This document shows positions 1 through 12,700 of a DNA stretch of 64,000 nucleotides, in pieces. A model generated the notes under the pieces. That model saw only the letters and a list, made by a program, of their open reading frames with translations, ran no database searches and had not been told where the DNA came from. The position numbers and the translations under genes are program-made. This DNA comes from Spongospora subterranea f. sp. subterranea (taxonomy: Eukaryota > Endomyxa: Phytomyxea > Phytomyxea > Plasmodiophorida): assembly GCA_049724395.1 (NCBI GenBank), contig JAUGWO010000222.1:88380-152379 (forward strand). Reading direction: 5' to 3'. Every line of letters begins with the position of its first letter. Within the stretch, counting starts at the first letter, position 1.

Positions 1-144
1 AAAAGATCCGGGCCGAAGGCAATCGATGGGTCTGCCTCATCTCCGGAAACATCCGAAGACGACTCCCCCGAGGAAGAAGACAGGCCTTCCTCGAGCAGCG
101 CCATGGACTGTTCGCCAGCATTTTCCATGTCAATTGACGGCTGA
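1..144 (+). CDS. C-terminal end of an unidentified acidic, serine-rich protein (partial)
   Basis: The frame starting at base 1 stays open for 47 codons and ends at TGA 142-144. The peptide is rich in Ser, Pro, Glu and Asp (for example SPETSEDDSPEEEDR), the usual make-up of a disordered tail. The gene must extend left of the window, so its identity cannot be told. It is the only support for a gene before the tandem family starts. It could also be a chance open frame, but the strong acidic bias in one frame argues for real coding. Confidence 0.45.
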   Translation, partial: KRSGPKAIDGSASSPETSEDDSPEEEDRPSSSSAMDCSPAFSMSIDG

Positions 145-1349
145 TAAGATGATCCGGTAATGAATCGCCACAGCCGCACACAGGTCCAGGACACAACAGT
201 GACAATTGATACTGTACACCGTTACCGCGCAGCCCTTTTTGTCCGACTTTCAACAGCTGAAGGGCGACCTCGCCCGACATCTGACCATCTGTAGGTTTCC
301 CTTGCCACGAACTGTGCCAATCCATTGACAAACTGACTTGATGCATTTGTCCAAATCGGGCGATGTTCTGTCCTGCTAATTTGCACTTAATGACTTCTGT
401 TGAAGTAATTTTTTCAAAAATATCGGGAGCGGAACTCTTTTTGCTACCGTGAGACTGTTGTGGATGAAGTGCCCATCGTTTATTATTCAGTCCCGGCAAC
501 TTTTTTGAAAATGCGTTTGGCGGTTGACGTTAGCATCAAAGATTTTGATATAAGCGCAACCCCTCTTTCCTCGGTGCATGATCAAATCTCGACGAACATT
601 GAAGTTGGGGTCCCCAACGGAAACTATTGTAGTTGTCGTCGGCCCGGCCGCTGCTTGCGCTGGATTGATGTTGTTCATCCTGAACGATAATCGATATAAA
701 TTGAATACATCAAAGTTGCACTACTGATTTCGCCCTCTTTGAAATTTGATATATGGTCGGTTATATGACTCTACAAGATCCACCTATCTTGTCTAAGACG
801 TCATCCCAATTTCACAGTAAGTTCAAACGAGGCTTGTTCGTGGTGTCCAGCTGACAAATTTGATTTTCCTGGGATTATTAATTGGAGGTCATTCCGAACT
901 CAAGTATCTGAACCTCGCTCTGCCGTATCTACAATCGGGGTATGATCGCATGTCTATTGCAATTAGATTGTGACAGGGTCCCCCCATGATGAAAATTGAT
1001 TGCAATAACGTGATACAATTGATGGGTTTTTGATTAATAGTTGATCATGATCAGCTAGCTACAACGTCATATTCATGAAGAATGTCTTAATTTTCGGTGT
1101 CAATTTCTTGATTCTCATCTCCTCTTAGCTCAAATATCCTCACATCTTCTCCTATGCCTCTTCCCAATCTCATAATCAATTTGGAAAGACATTTGCTCGT
1201 GGTGTCCACCTGACAGATAACAAGCTCCTGAATGTGGAATATTCACGATTACAATATCTGGACCCAAGGTTTATCTCGCACTGCTGTACCTATAAACACA
1301 GGATATGATCTTCATATATATTGCAAATAGCTTGAATCAGGGCCCGACT
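145..1349. other. Intergenic stretch upstream of the PA/multi-span gene
   Basis: No convincing gene is seen here. Short open frames at 460-690 overlap on both strands and have no recognisable content. Bases 803-990 are a diverged copy of the 5' flank of the downstream gene (see the separate entry). The last 200 bases hold the putative promoter and leader of the first PA/multi-span gene. Confidence 0.4.
803..990 (+). repeat. Relic duplicate of the PA/multi-span gene promoter region
   Basis: This stretch can be aligned by eye with 1163-1352: both contain the blocks cccaat(t/c)tca, gtggtgtccA(G/C)CTGACA, tctgga/tgaac, ctgccgta or ctgctgtacc and a final cagggccc-like run before the ATG. The coding part does not follow, so only the 5' flank of a former copy is left. 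It shows the family once had at least one more member or that the promoter alone was duplicated. Confidence 0.55.
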
Positions 1350-2869
1350 ATGCTCCCTCTATTTTGGTTGATCATCTTGGCCGTACTGTCTCTTACAAGC
1401 CGGTCAACGGTCACCTTTTTGAATGGGTCTTCAGCAGGGCTGAGTGTTTCCAGCCCGCCATACTCCAGGTTTATCGGAACACAATTTGAAGATGGCATGG
1501 AACCAATAACCGGACGGGTTCTTTTTTTCGACGGCAATGCTTGTGATTTTAACAATCTCGATGAACGCAGCATTAGTGGATCCATAGTGATGCTGTATAA
1601 AGGAAGTCTCTGTTCTATAGTGGTTCAAAATGATAATTTTGTTAGAAAAAACGCGAAAGCTATTATAGGTCAATTACATTATCCATTTCATCCGTTAATG
1701 CCTCGTTTCTGACTATTTTTGCAGTATTGTTCGCTCCATGCATTGTTCCAGGTATGTGCATGAACGCTAACGAGCCCTGTCATGGGTGTCTGAAGAATCG
1801 GCCAGATATTCCATTATTGGATGTGTGGCGTTTCGATCAGCTGAAAACGCTTCAAAATGAGAAAAATATCGCCGTTTCTGTATTTCCGGATTTCAACACC
1901 TGGGAGATCATATTCCCATCGTGGTACTATCAGCTAATTGTCAGATGGATTCCGAGCATTATGTCATTTCACACGTTTATTGTGGCGTCCATCTTCCTAC
2001 ATGGTCATTATGTCGTGATTGTTAATCGATATCTCGACCATACTCCTGAAATGAGTCGCACTCGGTCCAGGTTTAGGCGGTTTGTGATGTCTCGTCTGGG
2101 ATATCCTCATCTAGCACTATCAGCTTCGATGTGCCATTCCCTCTTAATCGGATTGATTCTCGCCATTGGAGGAGTTTACTCAACCAGCAACCTTCCTACA
2201 TCAGTGTCCCGTTTCTTCATCACACAAAACAGTGGTGGTCAATTCATCATCAGCATCTTCTCCTCGGCATTCTGGAATAGCAAAGTCACCGAACTCGATA
2301 GGACGCGGAAATATTCTCTGTTGACCCGGTTCCTTCGTGGAGATAGTAGAATATCGACATTCATATTTTGTGCAGTGCTGGTTTCCTTTGATATCTTCTC
2401 GTGCTCATTAGGCGCAATGAATTATCAAACCTCGTATCCAGGGACGACCGCAGCCATGGTATTAACTCTGGCCCTTATTGAGCTTATTCTTGCAGTTAAC
2501 TTCCTCTGGGGAGCAATCAGTTTTCAACTCGAATGTAGAAAAGTATCAAGTCAAGCTGCCACCAATAATACCGCAAATAGGAACGGTCTTGAGGATGTGC
2601 TAAAGCGTTTATCTCTTTGTGCGATAGCCGCCAGTTTCTTCATGCTGCTTCAAGTGATAGCATTTTGCTGCGCTGCCACTATAATTACTTCTCCTAATTC
2701 ATTTATAGTTATATGGTCCATGGTCAGCATAAATGGTATTGCTAAAGTGGCCCTGTTTGTGCAAATGTTCCGTCCAAAGAAAGATCAGCGGAAATCAGTT
2801 GATGCAGGGAGGAGAGTATTAACAGTGGTTGGGTCCACGAGGTTATTGCGCTCAAAAAATACAAAGTAA
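1350..2869 (+). CDS. Secreted PA-domain protein with about six to seven membrane spans, copy 1 (intact)
   Basis: Two exons, 1350-1668 and 1725-2869, with a 56-nt GT-AG intron (ends tttttgcag), give about 487 residues. The N-terminus is a signal peptide (MLPLFWLIILAVLSL). Residues about 55-115 resemble a protease-associated (PA) fold: a Cys before NNLDERSISGSIVMLYKG, then a Cys and KNAKAII. A Cys-rich loop (CMNANEPCHGC) follows. Hydrophobic spans begin near IMSFHTFIVASIF, LIGLILAIGGVY, ISTFIFCAVLVSF, AMVLTLALIELIL, LSLCAIAASFFML and FIVIWSMVSINGI, and the tail is basic (FRPKKDQRK). The layout suits a surface or endosomal receptor-like protein with a luminal PA domain. It is not a signal peptide peptidase, since no YD or GxGD motif is seen. 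It heads a tandem family at 5234 and 7386 whose other copies are decayed. I do not recognise a named family. Confidence 0.75.
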
Positions 2870-3687
2870 ACCCCTTATCTGCCAGGCGTAACTATTGGTG
2901 TTGTGGTGTTATGCTACAGGAATAGAGCGACCCAACCCATCCACCAGGGTGACAACCATTGTGACCAACCCGTACATGTTGAAGTTATGTGTGCCATCGT
3001 GAATAATGACGTCTGCATATTGTTTGGCATACGCCATTATCGACGGCAGTGTGATAAACGTCTCGCACACCGAGGAATCTTGCGCATTGAATATTCAAAC
3101 ACCCTCCCGCCTCTTTCAGCGCGATAGCACTTTCCATAAATTATGACACAACCGTACACAACTTTGAATCCTCTGCGTTTGATCCTAGTCAGGAGTTTGG
3201 AATCGAAATCTTTGCCAACAAACTTGTTTCGCATGAAATTGTGCATTTCATTGGTCTCAATTCGGCAGGGACCAAAGGTTAAGGCCAGTTGTGTTTCCGC
3301 AAGAGTCATCTCTTTCTCATATTTGACTAAGTATCTTTGACAAATGCTCGGTCTAGATCGTCCAACTACAGTAGATGATTGTGCTCAAACACGGAATATT
3401 TTTGGGACAGAGAAGTACTCCAAACTGATAGGATCAAAGTTAAAGTGCAGTTTGAAACTGAAACTTATAGAATCTTTGCTTGGCGGCCGAAGGCAATAGA
3501 AAAAGCCCGGTATGGACACTGGAAGAAAGGAATGTCGGAACCAAAAACATTGAAAGAGAAGTCGAGCTTCATATTTCTGGACTTTTTTCGATCGTAAAAC
3601 CTTCAGATAGATCACAAGAGGTGACCTCAGCGAGCATTAAATCAAATAAACGGAAACGATGCTTGAAAATATGGGCGCCAAAGATAA
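2870..3687. other. Intergenic stretch between gene copy 1 and the Harbinger fossil
   Basis: Only short, mutually overlapping open frames are present, none with a recognisable domain. A terminator for the upstream gene and the 3' end of the Harbinger element must lie here, but I could not place the element's terminal repeat. Confidence 0.3.
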
Positions 3688-4676
3688 CTAACAAGGTCTC
3701 CAACTCACTAAACACGAAATGAGTTCAAAACAGGATTTGATAAGAACGTACCCCGAAATCGTCTCGACAGCTTGAAAACTACAGTCCTCGACGACAGAGG
3801 TGGAATCGGCTTCAGAAATGTCATCAATGTCACTGAAAACGATTAGCTCATTGTTGCGATGAGAATAAGACGATGCATGCTCGGAACTACTGTCGCTGCC
3901 ATATGACCGTCCCAAGAATGATATCGATTCGACGACGAACGAGCTGAATGAATGAAAGGGATATTGTGTGCCAACTCCCAGATGGTAACAAACCCCAGGG
4001 TAAGGCGTCATGAGATTAGTTTTAAGACCGTATCCCGCATCACCTAGGTACATCTTTCCAGCTGGGATAGAGAAACCTGTGAAAAAAGGGCATCATTGAG
4101 TACGCCGCCGTCCGATGCTGAGCCATCCCAGCCAGCGAGCACTTATACAAAGCGCAAATCAAATGGGCAGACGGCGAGCACATTCTGGCCCATGAAGCCC
4201 TTACGATTGCGGAACGGCCAAGCTCGACCAACAGGGGGCGATGCAGGTATGTGCGTTCCGTCCACCGCTCCGATGCAGTCTCGGAAGAAAGGAACATTTT
4301 TGGATTGCTGTGGATTTCCCAAGGGCAGACATTCGCATCAGGCAGGACGACGTCAGGTATCTAACAATCAAAGCTTCCAAAACTTCATTACAGGACATCG
4401 TTATAGTCCATCCACTTCTTTGGAACCTCTCTTGCGCTTATCGATTTGAGGATGCATGACCGACGATGCAGAGGAATGTCGCCAATGTTTCTCCTTCGCA
4501 GAGACAAACCTACTTGACGCGAGAGCGTTTCTCCTCTCCATCATTTCAAGAATTGCCTCAAATGTTTTCGGCAGCATATGCATTTGGTTGCGGAAACGGC
4601 GACGGATCCACTCAGAAGTTCTTCGACCCACTCTTCGCCACTCATCTGGGAGGTTCGCGAAAACCTTCAAGTTCAT
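3688..4676 (-). pseudogene. PIF/Harbinger transposase fossil (DDE_4 nuclease)
   Basis: Read on the minus strand, the pieces match a Harbinger nuclease in order. An N-terminal part (RTSEWIRRRFRNQMHML) comes first. It is followed by FFRDCIGAVDGTHIP with the first catalytic Asp, FRNRKGFMGQNVLAVC, then VLAGWDGSASD with the second acidic site, and finally YLGDAGYGLKTNLMTPYPG and YHL near the third. One TAA interrupts the frame between RFV and VLAGWDG, and a spliceable gap separates other blocks, so the copy is not translatable as it stands. An acidic, Ser-rich tail follows the nuclease. This is a plain DNA transposon remnant sitting between copies 1 and 2 of the PA/multi-span family. Confidence 0.75.
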
Positions 4677-5233
4677 GATACACTACGACGCGCGTTTCAA
4701 TCTCCGGGAAAGTGGCGTTTTGGCTTTAAAATGGAGCTCGGCCCTCCATTTTGAAAACGCCATAATTTCGCCATTTTACCAGAATGTGCCAGACACTTCA
4801 CGGTGTTATTTTAAAATGGCAGAGGTAAAATGACAGAACTTCGTGGTTACCAGACGGGCTCTCATCTAATTTTTTCTCGGAAATCCGCGACACGACACCC
4901 AGAGTGCCAATCCCACCTGTGGCGCAACAGATGATTTATGACAACTGAATGACGGATAACCTACACCTCTGATGGTAAATTTATGATAGAAGGGCTTTTT
5001 CATCGTCTGCTGTATTCAATCCCTGACTTAAACATTCACCTATTTTCTCCTAGACCTTTTCCCAATTTCACAATAAGCTGGAAACTCGCGTATTCGTGAT
5101 GTCCAGCTGACAGATAAACAATTCCGGAAATAAAAATGTATCCACGATCTGCGCGTCTGGGCCCCCGTTTTCTTTGGCTCAACCGTACCTAATTGTCGTA
5201 TATATTGCAAATAGCTTGTATCAGGGCCCGACT
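4677..5233. other. Harbinger flank and promoter region of gene copy 2
   Basis: Bases 4720-4850 are rich in short repeats of aaaatgg and ccattttg and may be the subterminal part of the Harbinger element. Bases 4919-5233 align closely with 7066-7385, the flank of gene copy 3: shared blocks include gtggcgcaacagatgattta, gggctttttcatcg and ccagctgaca. They align only loosely with the flank of copy 1. Confidence 0.5.
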
Positions 5234-6783
5234 ATGCTCCCTCTATTTTGGCTGATAATCTTGGCAGTACTGTCGCTTACAAGCCGGTCAACGGTCACCT
5301 TTTTGAATGGGTCTTCAGCAGGTCTCAGTGTTTCCAGCCCGCCATACTCCAGGTTTATCGGAACACAATTTGAAGATGGCATGGAACCAATAACCGGACG
5401 GGTTCTTTTTTTCGACGGCAATGCTTGTGATTTTAACAATCTCGATGAACGCAGCATTAGTGGATCCAGTAGTGATGCTGTATAAAGGAAGTCTCTGTTC
5501 TATAGTGGTTCAAAATGATAATTTTGTTAGAAAAAACGCGAAAGCTATTATAGGTCAATTACATTATCCATTTCATCCGTTAATGCCTCGTTTCTGACTA
5601 TTTTTGCAGTATTGTTCGCTCCATGCATTGTTCCAGGTATGTGCATGAACGCTAACGAGCCCTGTCATGGGTGTCTGAAGAATCGGCCAGATATTCCATT
5701 ATTGGATGTGTGGCGTTTCGATCAGCTGAAAACGCTTCAAAATGAGAAAAATATCGCCGTTTCTGTATTTCCGGATTTCAACACCTGGGAGATCATATTC
5801 CCATCGTGGTACTATCAGCTAATTGTCAGATGGATTCCGAGCATTATGTCATTTCACACGTTCATTGTGGCGTTCATCTTCCTACATGGTCATTATGTCG
5901 TGATTGTTAATCGATATCTCGACCATACTCCTGAAATGAATCGTACTCGGTCCAGGTTTAGGCGGTTTGTAATGTCTCGTCTGGGATATCCTCATCTAGC
6001 ACTATCAGCTTCGATGTGCCATATCCCTCTTAATCGGATTGATTCTCGCAATTGGAGGAGTTTACTCAACCGGCAACCTTCCTACATCAGTGTCCCGTTT
6101 CTTCATCACACAAAACAGTGGTGGTCAATTCATCATCAGCATCTTCTCCTCGGCATTCTGGAATAGCAAAGTCACCGAACTCGATAGGACGCGGAAATAT
6201 TCTCTTGTTGACCCGGTTCCTTCGTGGAGATAGTAGAATATCGACATTCATATTTTGTGCAGTGCTGGTTTCCTTTGATATCTTCTCGTGCTCATTAGGC
6301 GCAATGAATTATCAAACCTCGTATCCAGGGACGACCGCAGCCATGGTATTAACTCTGGCCCTTATTGAGCTTATTCTTGCAGTTAACTTCCTCTGGGGAG
6401 CAATCAGTTTTCAACTCGAATGTAGAAAAGTATCAAGTCAAGCTGCCACCAATAATACCGCAAATAGGAACGGTCTTGAGGATGTGCTAAAGCGTTTATC
6501 TCTTTGTGCGATAGCCGCCAGTTTCTTCATGCTGCTTCAAGTGATAGCATTTTGCTGCGCTGCCACTATAATTACTTCTCCTAATTCATTTATAGTTATA
6601 TGGTCCATGGTCAGCATAAATGGTATTGCTAAAGTGGCCCTGTTTGTACAAATGTTCCGTCCAAAGAAAGATCAGCGGGAAGCAGTTGATGCAGGGAGGG
6701 GATTACTAACAGTGATTGGGTCCATGAGGTTATTGCGCTCGAAACAACTCAGTACATTTCTGCCTACAGTCCCAAGCATCTAA
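5234..6783 (+). pseudogene. PA/multi-span protein, copy 2 (frameshifted)
   Basis: This copy is nearly identical to copy 1 through the signal peptide, PA-like domain, the whole intron (same bases) and the membrane spans. At least three single-base insertions change the frame: near 5467 in the PA-like domain (ggatccagtag against ggatccatag), near 6023 (gtgccatatccc against gtgccattccc) and near 6205 (attctcttg against attctctg). The product is therefore cut short. The 3' end diverges from copy 1 in the last 20 codons. The high identity makes this a recent loss, or a set of sequencing errors, which reads could decide. Confidence 0.75.
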
Positions 6784-7385
6784 CTCGACAATTTGCCCTC
6801 GGAGAAATGCCAATTTTGATGCAGAGTAGACCAACAGAGGTAGAAATATATCGAAACATGCTTCTGTAGATATTGGCGAGATCTACAAATCTATGTCGCA
6901 AAATTCACTATTGGGCAGTTTAACGAAGTTTTAGCGAGTTGAAAATGGAAGGCTTTTGGCCACCGTATGGTAAAAAACAAAAAGTGTATCCTCGCCTTTT
7001 GCGAACGCGGTTTATTGGCCAAATTGTCGAGTTTACCGGGCATTTGGTGTTGCCGTTACCCTGTGGCGCAACAGATGATTTATGAGAACTCAATGTCTAC
7101 ACGGATAACCTACCTCTGATGGTAAATTCAGGATAAAAGGGCTTTTTCATCGTTTGCTGTATTCAATCCCTGACCTAAACATTCACCTACACTTCTTCCC
7201 AATTTCACAATATGTTGGAAACACGCGTATTCGTGATGTCCAGCTGACATAAACAATTCCGGAAGTACAACCAAGATATCCACAATCTGTACGTCTGCGC
7301 ACCCGTTTTCTCTCGCTCAACCGTACCTAGAGTCTTGATTATGATTGTCGTATATATTGCAAATAGATATTGACCGGGCCCGACT
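6784..7385. other. Intergenic stretch between copies 2 and 3
   Basis: No gene is seen. From 7066 to the ATG at 7386 the sequence is the promoter-side repeat shared with copy 2. The stretch before it (6784-7065) is unique within the window. Confidence 0.4.
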
Positions 7386-8875
7386 ATGTTCCCTCTATTT
7401 TGGTTGATAATCCTGGTCGTATTGTCTATGAAGTGCCAATCAACGGTCACCTTCTTGAAATGGGTCTTTAGCAGGTGTCAGTGTTTACAGCCCGCCATAC
7501 TCCAGGTTTATCGGAACACGTTCGAACACGGCATGGAGCCAATAACCGGACGGGTTCTTTATTTCGAAGGCAATGCTTGTGATTTTGACAATCTCGATGA
7601 ACGCAGCGTTAGTGGATCAATAGTGATGGTGTACAAAGGAGTCTCTGTTCTACAGAGGTTCAAAATGATAAATTTGTTAGGAAAACGCGAAAGCTATTAT
7701 AGGTCAATTACATTCTCCATTTCATTCGTTAATGCCTCGTTTCTAATATTTTTGCAGTAGTTTTCGCTCCATGCGTGGTTGCAGTTATGTGTTTGAACGC
7801 TAAGGAGTCCTGTCATTTGTGTCTGGAGAATCGGCCAGATATTCCATTATTGGATGTGTGACGTTTCGATCAGCTGAAAGCGCTTCAAAAATGAGAAAAA
7901 CGTCGCCGTATCTGTATTTCCGGATTTCAACACCTGGGAGATCATATTCTCATCGTGGTACTATCAGCTAATTGTCAGATGGATTCCGAGCATTATGTCA
8001 TTTCACACGTTTATTGTGGCGTCCATCTTCCTACATGGTCATTATGTCGTGATTGTTAATCGATATCTCGACCATACTCCTGAAATGAGTCGCACTCGGT
8101 CCAGGTTTAGGCGGTTTGTAATGTCTCCTCTGGGATATCCTCATCTAGCAATATCAGCTTCGATGTGCCATTTTCTCTTAATCGGATTGATTATCGCCAT
8201 TGGAGGAGTTTACTCAACCGGCAACCTTCCTACATCAGTGTCCCGTTTCTTCATCACTCTAGACAGTGGTGGTCAATTCATCATCAGCATCTTCTCCTCG
8301 GCATTCTGGAATAGCAAAGTCACCGAACTTGATAGGACGCGGAAATATTCTCTTTTGACCCGGTTCCTTCGTGGAGATAGTAAAATATCGACGTTCATAT
8401 TTTGTGCAGTGCTGTTTTCCTTTGATATCTTCTCGTGCTCATTAGAAGCAATGATTATTAAAGCAAGTATCCAGGGACGACCCCAGCCATGATATTTACT
8501 CTGGCCTTTATTGAGTTTATTCTTGGAGTTAACTTCCTCTGGGGAGCAATCAGTTTTCAACTCGAATGTAGAAAAGTATCAAACCAAGCTGCCACCAATA
8601 ATACCGCAAATAGGAAGGGTCTTGAGGATGTGCTGAAGCGTTTATTTGTTTGTGCGATCGCCGTCGGTTTCTTCATGCTGCTTCAACTTCTAGCATTGAT
8701 TTGCACGGGCGCTTTCTTGACATCTCCCAGTGCATTTATTGTTTTATGGTCCTTCCTCAGCATAAACGGTGCTGCTAAAGTGGCCCTGTTTGTACAAATG
8801 TTCCGTCCAAAGAAAGAGGACCGGAAATCAGGTGATGCAGCGACGGGGTTCCGATTTGTTGTGTCCAAAACATAA
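7386..8875 (+). pseudogene. PA/multi-span protein, copy 3 (older, decayed)
   Basis: The start (MFPLFWLIILVVLS), the PA-like region and the membrane part are recognisable but more diverged than copy 2. The frame is lost soon after the signal peptide, a TGA replaces the Trp codon near 7859 (gtgtgacg against gtgtggcg), and further shifts occur near 7891 and 8465. The last part (8489-8875) still encodes two or three spans and ends with a different tail (GDAATGFRFVVSKT). The level of change suggests this copy died before copy 2. Confidence 0.75.
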
Positions 8876-9741
8876 CGTAAAACACTCATTCTACAAGGCC
8901 GGCTGATACTGCGCGTTACGTTGTGGGCGCGTGGCGCCATAAATAAACACCATCACGCTGGCGTTAGTTGCACGCGTCTGATTGTTGTCACCTTCGATTG
9001 TTTTTGTTTGGATTCAGGTGCGGGTTCTGTGTCCAACATTCGCTCAGTGTGTGAGAAAGTTCGCCCGTTCAGTGTCTGCGCCCGTCGTTGTAACGCGGAA
9101 AATCCAGTATCGCCTGTATAGTCTGTGACTGTGACTGTCGTTACTGTAACGCGGGGGAACATCCAGATGTAGATCATAGATCGCCTGTACAGTCTGGTGA
9201 TGGCTCCGCGTATTGACTGTGGCAGTATTGTAGCTGATATTCTCAACAGTATATGCATGACTACATTGATAATATAATGTACAACTTTAGTTCAACCGAC
9301 TTCAGAATCTAGAATCGAAGACGACAGAAGACTGGGCCAAACTTGAGAATCCTTCAGTTTCTTTTTTCATGTCGTCAATGAGCGTGAAAGTGCCTTGATA
9401 TTTGACATCGTACGGTCGACAGAACTGTTGTCTGTCATGTGTTCCACTATTACAAAATCGCTGGCATGGTTCAATCAAACGGTTTTGGACGATCAAAAGG
9501 TTTCACCTTCTAGGCGTGACAAAATTTGATCCCGCGCCAAATACTTCAGCATACTGCATACTGATCTATTTACAATGTGGAATGGATGAACATCAAGATC
9601 AAACACACCACGGCCACCCCGGTGCCAAAAACCTTTCGCGGACTTTCGCACGGCGTCCTCGCGGTTCTAATTTTGCCGAAAACCCTTTCCTCTGCAATCT
9701 CCATATTCGGCGAACAAATTTGCCATCTTACTCGGTGAAAA
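8876..9741. other. Intergenic stretch before the URB1-like gene
   Basis: Open frames here overlap on both strands and carry no recognisable domain. Bases 9060-9190 contain two imperfect copies of a block around cgcctgtatagtctg(t)g / cgcctgtacagtctggtg, a small local duplication. I see no RNA gene. Confidence 0.3.
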
Positions 9742-12700
9742 ATGGTGGGCGTGACGTCGCCTCCCGAACTTCACAATCTCCTGATCGCAATCCAATCTGC
9801 CGATCAGAAATCATTGGTGTCACAGTTGTCGCTGTTAGGCCAGCACCTTCAGGACCATAATCAGCTCCATGCATATCTGAGGGAGTCACCCCAGATGATG
9901 GAAATCACGGGGCTGATCACGAATGAGACCTCCCCTTACACATCATCCCACTCCATGCAGTTATTGGCGAAAGCCCTATCACATTCCTGTCCGATCTGTT
10001 CCATGTCTCGTTCCCGGATCATCTGCGATATCATATTCGGCCCGATCAGCGCCATCGTCTTCAAGCACCTGTCTGGCGATGACTCAACGAATGCACACCA
10101 GAGCTCTGGCGCTCTGCTCTGTGTTATTGGACCACGATCAAGGAATCATGATCCTGCGGCGATTGAACTGGTCAATGCGAATCTGGCGCCAAACCAATAT
10201 TCACGTCGCCACATTCGTGATCAAATCCCTCTCACTCCATAGCCGATATATGATGGTGAATGACGGTCCGGCCGGCGCATTGCGTGCTGTCCTCAGCAAT
10301 ATCGCCAAGCTCAACCTGTCAGACAATCTTCTATCCGACCTGCTCTCGCCGATCAAATCCAATCTCCGCGTCACCGCCTCCATCCTCAACTCGGCTGTGG
10401 TCAATCATCTAGTGCAACTCCTGTCCGGTTCTCAGCCCGATCACCATCGATCAGACATTCTATCATCTTTCATGGAAGCGCTATTATCGTCCAACGCCCC
10501 ATCCCATATCGCTGTTCGAGTTGCTTTGGCACTGGACGTTTTCACATCCCTATCCCAGCGCCGTTTGGTTCTGAATTGGATCGCGGACCCAATTCAATGT
10601 CCAAAACAATGTTTGACGCCATACCTGTCGTCATTACGTTGCTCGATGGAGGCAAGATTATCGTTCCGTTTTATCTGCAACGCCACGTTTTTAGAGCAGC
10701 TGATTCGCCGCCTCCCCAGCGATGCTGCATCTCTCCCTGATGTGTTGACCAAAACGAGTCTATCGGTAGCGCTGCAGCACTCGTCGAAGCTGATTGTCAC
10801 GCTGGCGCTGCGGATCGTGTTGGCGCTGACCGATATTGGCAGTCGACAGGTCTCTAGAATTCCTGAAATGGAATTTTTTGCTCGTTATTCATTGTTGTTC
10901 CTTTTAGGCGGTGTCGATCATTCCCGACAGTCAGGTGATACTGAGAAGCTGCACCAATCTCGACGACGATCTGCATCTTCGGTGTGTTCGTGGCCTGATA
11001 CGCTGTTCGGTCATTGGTCGTGACGCGCCCTGGTCGCTGTTCTCGGCCAATATCACGACTGGCCATCGGCTGTGCGATTTCCTCAGGGTTGATATGCTCT
11101 GCAATTCACCGCCAACCGGAACCCCACCTGTCCAGGAACTCATCAGGTCTTTGCAAACAGCCACAGACCCGCGCGTATACGCTCGTCTCTTGTGGCTCTT
11201 TTGGATCGGCAACAGATTCAACGCCCTGATAAAATCATTATTGTTCCAAGTGCTAAACGCCGGAAGCGCTCCAGATATTCCTCAATCGTCCATCAGCGAT
11301 TTCATGGTATTTTTCACAGTGGTTACTGAGTAACGGTTTCTGATCACAGTCTCTACTCCAGCGTTCAGACTTATGAATGATGTCGACCGATCGTCTACAA
11401 TATCCAAAATTCTATCCAGTGCGTTATCGACTGAAGACGAGATGTTCATGGCATTCAATATGACCAATTGCCCATCTTTTGCTGATTTATGGGCATCATC
11501 CCTTCCACATGACTGCGGTTTGTTTCAGGTAAATTAGATGGTATTCCTTATTCCTGTCGCGGTTTTGAAACATGCTCGCAGTGGTTGCGCGCGATCGTCT
11601 CAAGTCGGTTCCCTTGTACGATTCTGCCGAACCCGAACTCGTCGTGGACGTTAATTGCGGTTTCCATGAGTTCGCTGTCTATCGAGGATCGATTATCATA
11701 TTGCCTGCGGGACGATTGCCCGATCAGTCTCATCTCTCGCTTGATCCCTTCCAGCATTGCCCCGGAATTAGCGAAACTGCCAACGGTTTCCAAGTTTCGC
11801 GAAATACAGGAACTGGATCGATTAGTCCTGTCGAGTCTTACAAAACGGGCAATCAAACATGCTTCCTCTTCCTTGTTATCGGCGTTGAAGGTTGCCTACT
11901 CGGTTGATCGTGCTCGCTTCTTTATCGTCAAACAAGATTTATCATCGGAAGGTCTGGCTTTCCCATTCGTTGACGACAACGTATCCGATATCTGCATTGA
12001 TGGCACGCCCGAAGACATGGTATTGCTTGAATTAGTTTGTGAAAAGTTCATTTTTTGACACACACGCCTCCAGATTGTTAATTGGGTGGACGATGTGGCG
12101 AAATTATCGTCTATCGCTAAAGAATGGGCCGGTTCCGTTGCTGATCCTAAACAGGAACAGATTCAGGAGCTGTTATCGTCATATTCTGGTTCAACGTCGC
12201 CTGTCGATTTATCCCGATATGAATGTATTCACGCGGCAGGTTTGAATTTGAACACACCATTCGATAACGTATGAAAATGTGTCTAATCTTGATTTTCATC
12301 AGATTGCCGAACCCGTCTTACCCTTTTTGGAATCCCGTTTGGCCCTAACACGTGCCGTATCGATGACAATACGCCCCTCGATCTAGACGAATGGTTAACG
12401 TCATTAGGGTCGTTGATTCGATCCCCATCTCGATGGGATAAAGCGGATCCGCAATATATCATCCCATCGGTTCTTGCCATCATTGAGCAATCATCCCCGA
12501 AACTTACCCAGCGCTTCCTCGGTCAGTGATTATTTCAATTCCCCACAATCCGTTGATGCTCTAACAAACGGCGTCTTTCAGATTCGGGTATTATCGGGTT
12601 TACATTAGGGAAAGGTCTCTGTCATCCCAACGATGGATTACGAGCATGTTCCTACAGCTTATTAGCACATTTCTATCAGACGACCGGTCTGATATCAAGC

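Noticed and set aside
460-690. Overlapping open frames of 63-76 codons on both strands
   Set aside because: No domain, no splice context and mutual overlap; chance frames are likely.
1350-2869. Calling the PA/multi-span protein a signal peptide peptidase-like protease
   Set aside because: The YD, GxGD and PAL motifs of that family are absent from the membrane part.
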